A stretch of DNA of 64,000 bases, taken from positions 1-64,000 of the forward strand of contig NZ_WQLV01000004.1 in NCBI RefSeq assembly GCF_009753675.1, given 5' to 3'. The translations under genes were made by a program, and so were the position numbers. This document shows, piece by piece, positions 27,620 to 35,252 of this stretch. The stretch is from Parasedimentitalea huanghaiensis (lineage in GTDB: Bacteria > Pseudomonadota > Alphaproteobacteria > Rhodobacterales > Rhodobacteraceae). The notes under the pieces are model-generated. The model had not been told where the DNA came from, searched no databases, and saw only the letters and a list, made by a program, of their open reading frames with translations. Positions within the stretch are counted from its first letter, which is position 1. Every line of letters starts with the position of its first letter.

Positions 27620-28758
27620 GCACGGGCGCTTTCCCGCGCCATCAAAAGGCGCTGGATGCGCTCAGGTCGCGGGGCCGCTATCGCAGCCTGATGCCCCGCG
27701 CAGGGCAGGATTTTGCGTCAAATGACTACCTCGGGCTGGCCGGGTCGGACCTGCTGCGCGACGCCGCCAGCGCCGCGCTTGAGCGTGGTGTACCTGTTGG
27801 AGCAGGCGGCTCACGCCTGCTGCGCGGTAATGCAGACGAACACCAACTATTGGAAACCGAGGCGGCAAGTTTTTTTGGTACGCAGGCTGCCTTGTTCATG
27901 AGCGGTGGGTTTCAGGCCAATCTGGCCATCTTCTCGACACTACCGCAGCACAGCGATCTGGTCCTGCATGATGAGTTGATTCATGCCAGCACCCATGATG
28001 GAATGCGATTGGGCCGCGCACAAACACGCAGTTTCGCCCACAATGATGTTGCTGCTGCCGAGGCTGAAATTGCAAAATGGCACGCCGACGGTGGCACTGG
28101 GCAAGTCTGGATCGCGGTTGAAGCGGTCTATTCGATGGATGGCGACTGTGCGCCCGTGGCGGCGCTTGCAGATTTGGCGACCCGGGTGGGCGCAGTTCTG
28201 GTGTTAGACGAAGCCCATTCGACCGGTGTGTTTGGTGACCTGGGGCGAGGTTTGGGGCATAAAGTGGCTCATTTTCCTAACGTCCTGTCTTTGCACACCT
28301 GTGGCAAGGCACTTGGAGCATCGGGCGCCTTGATCTGCGGCGCCTCCGCTCTGATCGAAACCCTGATCAACAAAGCACGTGCCTTTATTTATGCAACGGC
28401 TCCATCACCTCTGAATGCGGCCTTGGTGCGCGCTGCCTTGTCAGAACTGTTGCACAATCCCATGCGTCAGGATCAGCTGTGGAGCGCAATCCATCATGCT
28501 CATAGCGAGGCTGAAACTCACTGTGGCCTGAGCGGGTTTCAAAGTCAGATCCTTCCCATTATCATCGGTGACGACAAACGTACCATGGCTATAGCCATCG
28601 CTCTGCAGGACCGCGGCTATGACATTCGCGGAATCCGCCCCCCCACTGTTCCGCGCCGTACTTCGCGGTTGCGAATTTCGGTGACATTGAACACGTCAAA
28701 GCAGGTGATTTCAGCTCTGTTCGCTGATCTCGCCAAGGAACTGGAGGCCGCGACATGA
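27616..28758 (+). CDS. bioF: 8-amino-7-oxononanoate synthase BioF
   Basis: A 380-residue PLP enzyme that joins pimeloyl-ACP (or CoA) and alanine. Visible features are [16 protein letters not shown] near 62-77, the [11 protein letters not shown] block (about 198) that positions PLP, and the Schiff-base lysine in [11 protein letters not shown] (about 230). It overlaps bioB by four bases and bioD by four (ATGA). Confidence 0.95.
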   Translation: MSTGAFPRHQKALDALRSRGRYRSLMPRAGQDFASNDYLGLAGSDLLRDAASAALERGVPVGAGGSRLLRGNADEHQLLETEAASFFGTQAALFMSGGFQANLAIFSTLPQHSDLVLHDELIHASTHDGMRLGRAQTRSFAHNDVAAAEAEIAKWHADGGTGQVWIAVEAVYSMDGDCAPVAALADLATRVGAVLVLDEAHSTGVFGDLGRGLGHKVAHFPNVLSLHTCGKALGASGALICGASALIETLINKARAFIYATAPSPLNAALVRAALSELLHNPMRQDQLWSAIHHAHSEAETHCGLSGFQSQILPIIIGDDKRTMAIAIALQDRGYDIRGIRPPTVPRRTSRLRISVTLNTSKQVISALFADLAKELEAAT

Positions 28759-29468
28759 GCGCTATTGTTGTCACAGGCACCGATACTGAGATCGGCAAAA
28801 CCGTGTTTTCCGCTGGCCTAACCGCCGCGCTCAACGCCACATATTGGAAACCAGTGCAATCGGGGCAGGAAGAGGAAACCGACAGCCAGATTGTCACCCG
28901 CCTGTCTGGTCGCCCGTCCTTGCCCGAGGGCTATCTGCTGCAACTGCCTGCTTCGCCACATCTGTCGGCCGAGGCCGAAGGCGTCGAAATTGATCCCGAC
29001 TCTCTGGACCTGCCACAGGTGGACGGCGTTCTGGTTGCCGAAGGTGCCGGTGGCTTGATGGTGCCGCTGAACCGCGAGGTTCTGTATCTGGATCTCTTTG
29101 CCCGTTGGGGCGCGCCTGTGATCCTTTGTGCCCGCACACAGTTGGGTACGATCAACCACACCTTGCTGTCCTTGCAGGCCCTACGTGGCGGGGGTTGCGA
29201 CGTGATCGGCGTAGCCTTTATTGGTGAGGCAGAAGACGCGGTAGAAGAGACCATTTGCCAATTCGGCAAAGTCGCGCATCTGGGACGCTTACCGATGATC
29301 GAGGGATTGAACAACGCAACAGAAGCGCCTGATCTTGGGGAGGTGCAAAGCGCCTTCCCAGGGGGAAGGTCAGGCGCGGACCAGCCTAGCGGCCGGTCTG
29401 AAGAGCTGCATCAAGCCTTCGCCAAACACATCGACCTCGACACGATCAAAAAGGCGATCCTGCCATGA
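28755..29468 (+). CDS. bioD: dethiobiotin synthetase BioD carrying an in-frame palindromic insertion
   Basis: A 237-residue ATP-dependent enzyme that closes the ureido ring of dethiobiotin. The Walker-like loop GTDTEIGKTV is at residues 8-17, VAEGAGGLMVPL near 94-105, and CARTQLGTINHT near 119-130. Residues about 191-209 (APDLGEVQSAFPGGRSGAD) are encoded by one copy of a dyad-symmetric repeat that also occurs between genes at three other places in this window. The insertion keeps the frame and lies near the C-terminus, after the LGRLPMIEGL segment. The catalytic motifs are intact, so the enzyme is probably active. It overlaps bioF and bioA by four bases each. Confidence 0.92.
   Translation: MSAIVVTGTDTEIGKTVFSAGLTAALNATYWKPVQSGQEEETDSQIVTRLSGRPSLPEGYLLQLPASPHLSAEAEGVEIDPDSLDLPQVDGVLVAEGAGGLMVPLNREVLYLDLFARWGAPVILCARTQLGTINHTLLSLQALRGGGCDVIGVAFIGEAEDAVEETICQFGKVAHLGRLPMIEGLNNATEAPDLGEVQSAFPGGRSGADQPSGRSEELHQAFAKHIDLDTIKKAILP
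29325..29382. repeat. palindromic element copy A, inside bioD
   Basis: A 58-base copy of a repeat family. Outer arms GCGCCTGATCTT (29325-29336) and AAGGTCAGGCGC (29366-29377) pair at 11 of 12 positions. Its reverse complement matches the 54406-54463 copy at 50 of 58 positions without gaps. It adds about 19 codons in frame to bioD. Confidence 0.85.
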
Positions 29469-30763
29469 GCGCATCTGACCTAACCCAGCTGGAATTCGAT
29501 CAACAGCACCTTTGGCATCCCTATACTAACGTCACGCAACCGGGGCCGACCTTTATGGTGAAAGAGTCGCAGGGTGTTCACCTGTCACTGGATGACGGCT
29601 GCCAATTGATCGATGCAATGTCGTCTTGGTGGTGCATGATGCATGGGCATCGTAACCCACGGGTTACCCAGGCGATGCACGACCAGCTGGACAAGCTGCC
29701 ACATGTGATGTTCGGCGGGTTGACCCATGACCCGGCAATCAACCTTGGTCGCAAGTTGCTCGAGATTACGCCAGAGAACCTGACGCGAATATTCTATTGT
29801 GACAGCGGCTCGGTCTCGGTCGAGGTGGCGATGAAAATGGCCGTTCAATATCAACACGCTATGGGATTCCCAGGGCGATCTCAATTCGCCACCGTGCGAT
29901 CCGGCTATCACGGTGACACATGGAAGGCGATGAGCGTCTGTGACCCTGACACCGGCATGCACCACCTGTTCCAAGGTGCGCTAAGTGTGCAGCATTTTGT
30001 CAACCGTCCACCGATCTGCCTGAACGAAGATTGGAATGATGATCCGGCGAAAAATGGTTTGGCAGATCTGCGCCGCCTGCTTGAAACGAACAAGGACAAG
30101 ATTGCAGGGTTCATCCTTGAACCCGTGGTGCAGGGAACTGGTGGGATGTATTTCTACCATCCCGAATACCTGAACCAAGCTCGCGCGATCTGCGATGAGC
30201 TGGGCATCTTGCTGATTTTTGACGAGATCGCCACAGGTTTTGGCCGCACCGGTGAAATGTTTGCCACCGACTTCTGCACCATCGAGCCGGATATCATCAG
30301 CCTGGGCAAGGGTCTGACCGCTGGGCATATCTCCTTCGCATGTACCATGACCAACGATCGTGTGGCGGAAGGTATCGGCGGCGGCAATCCCGGTATCTTT
30401 ATGCATGGTCCCACCTATATGGCGAACCCGTTGGCCTGCGTTGCAGCACTGGCCTCGCTGGAACTGCTGACCGAACAGGACACGCGCGCAACCGTTTCTG
30501 GCATTGCGGACCAAATGACAACTGAACTGGCCCCTGCGCAAGCATTACCCAATGTGGCGGATGTCAGGGTTCTGGGGGCAATTGGGGTGATTGAAATGAA
30601 GCACCGTGTTTCAGCCGATCAGGCCCATGGCTTGGCCCGTGAGATGGGCGTGTTCCTGCGACCCTTTGGCAAAAATGTCTATACCATGCCGCCCTTTATC
30701 ACCACGCCCAACCAGTTGACCCAGATCACCGACGGCATGTTGCGATTGGCACGAGAACTGTAA
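29465..30763 (+). CDS. bioA: adenosylmethionine-8-amino-7-oxononanoate aminotransferase BioA
   Basis: A 432-residue class III PLP aminotransferase that uses SAM as amino donor to form 7,8-diaminopelargonate. The substrate-binding SSWWCMMHGHRNP stretch near residue 54 is specific to BioA. The DEIATGFGRTG block lies near 251-261, and the PLP lysine is in SLGKGLTAG (about 280). TAA overlaps the bioG ATG by one base (TAATG). Confidence 0.96.
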   Translation: MSASDLTQLEFDQQHLWHPYTNVTQPGPTFMVKESQGVHLSLDDGCQLIDAMSSWWCMMHGHRNPRVTQAMHDQLDKLPHVMFGGLTHDPAINLGRKLLEITPENLTRIFYCDSGSVSVEVAMKMAVQYQHAMGFPGRSQFATVRSGYHGDTWKAMSVCDPDTGMHHLFQGALSVQHFVNRPPICLNEDWNDDPAKNGLADLRRLLETNKDKIAGFILEPVVQGTGGMYFYHPEYLNQARAICDELGILLIFDEIATGFGRTGEMFATDFCTIEPDIISLGKGLTAGHISFACTMTNDRVAEGIGGGNPGIFMHGPTYMANPLACVAALASLELLTEQDTRATVSGIADQMTTELAPAQALPNVADVRVLGAIGVIEMKHRVSADQAHGLAREMGVFLRPFGKNVYTMPPFITTPNQLTQITDGMLRLAREL

Positions 30764-31380
30764 TGGACTTTCGCTGGTTAAAGAGAGAGTATGAGGCCGA
30801 AGCCATTGTCGTCTTTGGCGGTTGGGCGGTTGGTTCGCAAGTGTTCGACCACCTGACCGGCCCATACGACGTTCTCTTTGCTAGCGACTTTCGTGACCTT
30901 AATGCCGATCTGCCGGACCTGACCGCATATGACAGGATCAACCTGGTCGCTTGGTCCTTTGGCGTAGTGGCTTATGCCCATTGGCAGCAGGGACGTGCCG
31001 ATCCTTTTGGCCACAAGGTTGCTGTGAACGGCACATTGACGCCAGTTGACCGGATGACTGGCGTGCCGCCCGTGGCTATGAGCAAAACGATTGAAACCTT
31101 AAGTCAGGAGACCTACCAGCTGTTCTTGGCCCGTGCTTTCAACAAACGTCAGCAAAATGTTCCGATTGACTGCGTTGCCCGTCGCGAAGAATTGTGTGAA
31201 ATTGAAGCCCGTGGCGATGCGCAGGGGATAGAGTTTGATCTTGTCTGGATCAGCGACGCCGACAAGATTTTTCCAACGGCCAATCAAAAACGTGCTTGGC
31301 CAGACGGATGGTCCCGACAGGTTTCCGCTCCTCATGCTCCATTCGGACATTTTTCAAATTGGCAGGAGTTATTGTCTTGA
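30763..31380 (+). CDS. bioG: BioG-type pimeloyl-[acyl-carrier protein] methyl ester esterase (DUF452)
   Basis: A 205-residue alpha/beta hydrolase of the BioG/DUF452 family, which removes the methyl group from pimeloyl-ACP methyl ester. The nucleophile elbow is AWSFGV near residue 64 (Ser), the oxyanion region is FGGWAVG near 19-25, and the C-terminal APHAPFGHF segment likely supplies the catalytic His. It replaces E. coli BioH and lies within the biotin operon, directly after bioA and before bioC. Confidence 0.87.
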   Translation: MDFRWLKREYEAEAIVVFGGWAVGSQVFDHLTGPYDVLFASDFRDLNADLPDLTAYDRINLVAWSFGVVAYAHWQQGRADPFGHKVAVNGTLTPVDRMTGVPPVAMSKTIETLSQETYQLFLARAFNKRQQNVPIDCVARREELCEIEARGDAQGIEFDLVWISDADKIFPTANQKRAWPDGWSRQVSAPHAPFGHFSNWQELLS

Positions 31381-32168
31381 GAGACAACATGACCTCAAAT
31401 TTGAACCAAAACCGGGTGCGGCAAAGTTTTCGCCGCGGGCTGAGCAGTTACCACATGGGTGCTACGGCACAGGCAAAGATTGCTACCAATCTGGTGCAGA
31501 TGCTGCGTGAACAAGGTGCTCCAGCCCGGTTTGAAAATGTTCTTGAGTTTGGCTGTGGCACAGGACATTTAACGCGGCCGCTGATTGAGAATTTCGATAT
31601 TCACCACCTGTCTCTGAATGATCTGGTGGCTGAGGCCGTGTCTGGGTTAAGCGTGCTGACTTCGGATCGGGCTGAGAGAACAGATTTCACTTTTGGCCCA
31701 ATAGAAACAGTGCCGCTTCCCAAAGAATTAGACTTGATCGCTTCTGCTTCCACTGTTCAATGGGTCAGTGATGTTCCAGCATTGATGGCGCGACTGGTCG
31801 CCCGGCTATGTCCCGGAGGTTGGCTAGCTGTTTCAGGATTTGGCAGAGCCCAGTTTCACGAGTTACGAAATCTAGGATCAGACGCTGCTGCGCCAAGCTA
31901 TCATGATGCCCAAGATTGGCCTGCATTGCTGCCTCGCGATGTCGAGCTGATGCATGTAGCGCAAGAACCGATGGTTCTGCAGTTTGACAGCGCTGTTGAG
32001 CTGTTGCGTCACCTGAGGAAAACTGGTGTCAACGCCCAGGCTTCACAACGTTGGAGCCGCGGGCGGCTGGGGGAATTTGAAACCGCTTATCGGGATCAGT
32101 TTGGTCAGGATGGAAAGTTGCCATTGACCTATGATCCAGTCTACATGATCGCCAAGAAATGCCGCTAA
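31377..32168 (+). CDS. bioC: malonyl-ACP O-methyltransferase BioC
   Basis: A 263-residue SAM methyltransferase that caps malonyl-ACP to start pimelate synthesis. The BioC signature FRRGLSSYHMGATAQ opens the protein, and SAM motif I is VLEFGCGTGHLTRPL near residue 54. I chose TTG 31377 because AGGAG lies eight bases upstream and it overlaps the bioG stop (TTGA). ATG 31389 is the alternative and gives 259 residues. With bioG it makes the operon self-sufficient for pimeloyl-ACP. Confidence 0.88.
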   Translation: MRDNMTSNLNQNRVRQSFRRGLSSYHMGATAQAKIATNLVQMLREQGAPARFENVLEFGCGTGHLTRPLIENFDIHHLSLNDLVAEAVSGLSVLTSDRAERTDFTFGPIETVPLPKELDLIASASTVQWVSDVPALMARLVARLCPGGWLAVSGFGRAQFHELRNLGSDAAAPSYHDAQDWPALLPRDVELMHVAQEPMVLQFDSAVELLRHLRKTGVNAQASQRWSRGRLGEFETAYRDQFGQDGKLPLTYDPVYMIAKKCR

Positions 32169-32214
32169 CCGGATTTCACGATTAGAGGAAACGAATTCCA
32201 AGCAGTGTAGTTTA

Positions 32215-32808
32215 CTACTGTCTCTTCTTCCTGAAGGGGTCGGATGTGGCAAACGGGTCCGAACTGCCATTCAAAGCTTCGAGGTAAGACCTTTGGCAGG
32301 CCACCACCTCATTGAAGGCCTTGCGAGATCCGCGAAGGGTGTACCGACCCAGAGGACTGTTGCCAAAGCTCCAAGTCATAGAACCTTTGCGTTGGAATTC
32401 ATCAATGAACAAACCTGCTTGATCTGAATTGGCATCGATCAACATGTTTAACCCCGGAAACCCGTCGACCTGAATGCCATCCATCGCCAGTGTCCATGGG
32501 CTCTCATTGCCAAATTTGGCCGTGATCGAATATTCACTGCCGTTTTCGATTGATCTCCATCGATTGTCCAGCAGGGTGATGTCTAGGCTGAGGTTGCCAC
32601 CGGTATTGTCAAAACCGATAAAAAAGGCGGTGTCTTCTTCGAATAGGGCAAAGGCCTGACAGCCTTCGGAACTGGGATAGAAAGAAACATCCCAACCGCC
32701 TACAGTTTTCCAGTCGATTGTGTCGGCGGCAGTACTGCTACCAATACTAAATAGTGCGCCGATGAAGCCGAGACGCAGTGCAGATGGAATCGAATAACTG
32801 GTTGTCAT
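32215..32808 (-). CDS. exported protein of unknown function
   Basis: A 197-residue protein with a signal peptide (about residues 1-28, ending SSTAA-DT). The mature part begins with WKTVGGWDVSFYP and contains two Cys residues (SEGCQAF and VVACQRS) that could form a disulfide. The C-terminus is basic and ends PFRKKRQ. I do not recognise a family; the style recalls small roseobacter periplasmic proteins. It converges on the biotin operon and has no obvious partner. Confidence 0.6.
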   Translation of the reverse strand: MTTSYSIPSALRLGFIGALFSIGSSTAADTIDWKTVGGWDVSFYPSSEGCQAFALFEEDTAFFIGFDNTGGNLSLDITLLDNRWRSIENGSEYSITAKFGNESPWTLAMDGIQVDGFPGLNMLIDANSDQAGLFIDEFQRKGSMTWSFGNSPLGRYTLRGSRKAFNEVVACQRSYLEALNGSSDPFATSDPFRKKRQ

Positions 32809-33223
32809 GTATACCCCCTGATTATCCCTGTCTTTAATAATATTGCGTTTTTGCTGCCTGCCAACTGTTAGGCTCTAGGTTGGGAGCCTTTTGCTGTGGA
32901 TACAGCAGTTAATCTGAGTTCAAGGATTCTGGAGGTCGGCAGATTTAGCGGAGAAGACAGGTTAAATCTTGATCGTTCGCATCAAAAATTGAACGGTGGA
33001 ACAAAAAATGGAGAAATGAGCCGCAATTGCTCGACAAAGTGTCGTTATCTGGTCAAGCACTAAGAGGCACACCGGTCAATCTGATGGTGAGACTCATCCT
33101 GATCGGGACAAAAAAACAGATTGCGGATCCAGTGGCCTTTTCAAGCTACGAAAGTTCAGATTCCAATTAGAATGCCGGTCTGTTCACGGGCGGGCGCAGA
33201 ACAACAACACTGGGAGTAGATTT
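32809..33223. other. intergenic region ahead of the ABC transporter
   Basis: About 415 bases without a convincing gene on either strand. It must contain the promoter of the binding-protein gene. A ribosome site (GGGAG) lies shortly before that gene's ATG. I see no clear operator palindrome. Confidence 0.5.
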
Positions 33224-34189
33224 ATGAAGATGACGAGATATGCGGCGACGCTTGGAGCGGCCACATTTGCGGTAACAACCGGAATGGTACAAGCGGCTGA
33301 TCTGGGCGCGGTGGACAAGCCCATCCGCCTGGCGGTCAACGAATGGACCGGACAGCACGTTACCACTCATATCGCTGGTGAAATGCTAAAGGCGGCTGGC
33401 TATAAGGTTGAATACGTCTCGGCTGGCATGATGAACCAGTTCCAGGCGATTGCGGATGGCGACATCCACGCAACGCTGGAAATCTGGTCTTCGAACGTAT
33501 CCGATGACTATGCTAAGAAAATTGGTGAAGGCACTGTGGTAGAGCTGGGTGATCTGGAATTGGCCGCCCGCGAAGGTATCGCCTATCCAGCACACGTGGG
33601 TGAGCTGTGCCCAGGTCTGCCAGCATGGGAAGCCTTAAAGGACTGCGCGCCGCTGTTTGCCTCGGCTGAAACACTGCCAGCAGGTCGTTTGGTTGACTAC
33701 CCCGCTGATTGGGGCACACCGGGTGCTGACCGTATGACAGGCCTGGACCTGCCGTTCAAAGCTGTGCCTGCCGGTTCCGAGGCTGCTCTGATTGTTGAAC
33801 TGCGCGCCGCAACCGAGCGTAAGACACCATTGCTGGTTACCTTCTGGCAGCCACACTGGGCGATGTCGGCCTATGATGTGAAATTTGTTGATCTGCCAGC
33901 CGGTGAAGATGCCTGTTTCTCAGATCCAGCTTGGGGCCCGAACCCCAATGCGATCAATGACTGTGACTTTGCCGCTTCGCGCATCTTTAAGGCTGGTTGG
34001 TCCGGTCTGGCTGAAACATGGCCTGCTGCCAGCGAAATCCTGTCAAACTACACCCTTGCTGTCGAAGATCAGCAGCCGATGATGGGTGCCGTCGACGTAG
34101 ACGGTGGCAAGGTCGAAGAAGTGGTTGCTGCCTGGATGGCCGAGAACGAGGCCACATGGCGTCCGGTTGTCGAAGCAGCCACCAAGTAA
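33224..34189 (+). CDS. ABC transporter substrate-binding protein, glycine betaine/quaternary amine or TMAO type (OpuAC)
   Basis: A 321-residue periplasmic binding protein with a signal peptide (residues 1-24, ending VQAAD). The OpuAC-type fold is indicated by IRLAVNEWTGQ, MMNQFQAIADGDIHATLEIW and LLVTFWQPHW, whose Trp residues would build the aromatic cage for a methylated amine. The order binding protein-ATPase-permease recalls the tmoXWV trimethylamine N-oxide transporter of Ruegeria pomeroyi. Betaine, choline or carnitine are equally possible. Four Cys residues may form disulfides. Confidence 0.85.
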   Translation: MKMTRYAATLGAATFAVTTGMVQAADLGAVDKPIRLAVNEWTGQHVTTHIAGEMLKAAGYKVEYVSAGMMNQFQAIADGDIHATLEIWSSNVSDDYAKKIGEGTVVELGDLELAAREGIAYPAHVGELCPGLPAWEALKDCAPLFASAETLPAGRLVDYPADWGTPGADRMTGLDLPFKAVPAGSEAALIVELRAATERKTPLLVTFWQPHWAMSAYDVKFVDLPAGEDACFSDPAWGPNPNAINDCDFAASRIFKAGWSGLAETWPAASEILSNYTLAVEDQQPMMGAVDVDGGKVEEVVAAWMAENEATWRPVVEAATK

Positions 34190-34199
34190 GCTGACGGTC

Positions 34200-35252
34200 G
34201 TGAACGATAAGCCTCAGGCTGCCATCTCCTGCCAGAATGTCTGGCAGGTGTTTGGCCCCAACGCAGACAGCGCCTTATCAGAGGCGCTGTCTGTCCATTC
34301 CGAACCCGAAGCCGCCGCAGCTGCGCTGCGTGAAAAAGGGCTGATCCCCGCGGTGCAGGACGCCAATTTTGAGGTGGCCGAAGGCGAGCTATTTGTCATC
34401 ATGGGGCTGTCCGGTTCGGGCAAGTCTACCCTGATCCGCTGTATCTCGCATTTGTTGCATGCGACCCATGGCGAAATCCGCATTGACGGTGAAAACATTG
34501 TTGAGGCAACGCCTGATCGGCTAATCGAGCTGCGGCGCAAAAAGCTGGGCATGGTGTTCCAGCATTTTGGTTTGTTCCCGCATATGAGCGTGATCGACAA
34601 CGTGGCCTATCCGCTGCGCGTGCAGGGCGTGAAACGCAAGGCGCGTTTGGAAAAGGCCCAGAAAGTTATCGAACTGGTTGGTCTGACTGGGCGCGAGACG
34701 CACCATCCGCGTGAACTGTCCGGTGGTCAGCGTCAGCGCGTTGGCATTGCCCGTTCGCTGGTGACCGATTGTTCTGTCTGGTTCCTTGATGAGCCGTTTT
34801 CGGCGCTTGATCCGCTGATCCGTCGGCAGTTGCAGGATGAGTTCCTGCAAATTCAGGCTGAGCTGAAAACGACGATCGTATTCATCACCCATGACATCAA
34901 TGAGGCGCTGAAACTGGCCGACCGCATCGCCATCATGCGCGATGGTAAGGTTGTACAGATTGGCACGCCATCGGACATTATCCTGAACCCGGTTGATGAC
35001 TATGTGCGCGAGTTTTCCAAGGATGTGGCCAAGGGGCGCCATGCCCATGTCGCCTCGGTGATGGAACCCGGCGAGGGGCATGTCTATGGTGCTGATGATC
35101 CGGGGTTGCGCGTAGATATGACGCTGGATGCTGCATTGGCGCGGTGTATGGACCTGTATGAACCGGTTCCGGTACGCGCCGAAGATGGCACGTTGTTGGG
35201 TGTTGTGAACCCAGCTAATCTGGCTGCTGCCCTGCATGTGGAAGCTGGGTGA
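34200..35252 (+). CDS. ABC transporter ATP-binding protein, ProV/OpuAA type
   Basis: A 350-residue ATPase. Walker A is GLSGSGKST near residue 69, the signature LSGGQRQRVGIARSLV lies near 175, and Walker B is VWFLDEPFSALD near 195. The C-terminus after about 285 is a single CBS-like module, as in osmoprotectant importers. GTG 34200 is the likely start, ten bases after the binding-protein gene; longer in-frame starts run into that gene. It overlaps the permease start by one base. Confidence 0.9.
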   Translation: MNDKPQAAISCQNVWQVFGPNADSALSEALSVHSEPEAAAAALREKGLIPAVQDANFEVAEGELFVIMGLSGSGKSTLIRCISHLLHATHGEIRIDGENIVEATPDRLIELRRKKLGMVFQHFGLFPHMSVIDNVAYPLRVQGVKRKARLEKAQKVIELVGLTGRETHHPRELSGGQRQRVGIARSLVTDCSVWFLDEPFSALDPLIRRQLQDEFLQIQAELKTTIVFITHDINEALKLADRIAIMRDGKVVQIGTPSDIILNPVDDYVREFSKDVAKGRHAHVASVMEPGEGHVYGADDPGLRVDMTLDAALARCMDLYEPVPVRAEDGTLLGVVNPANLAAALHVEAG

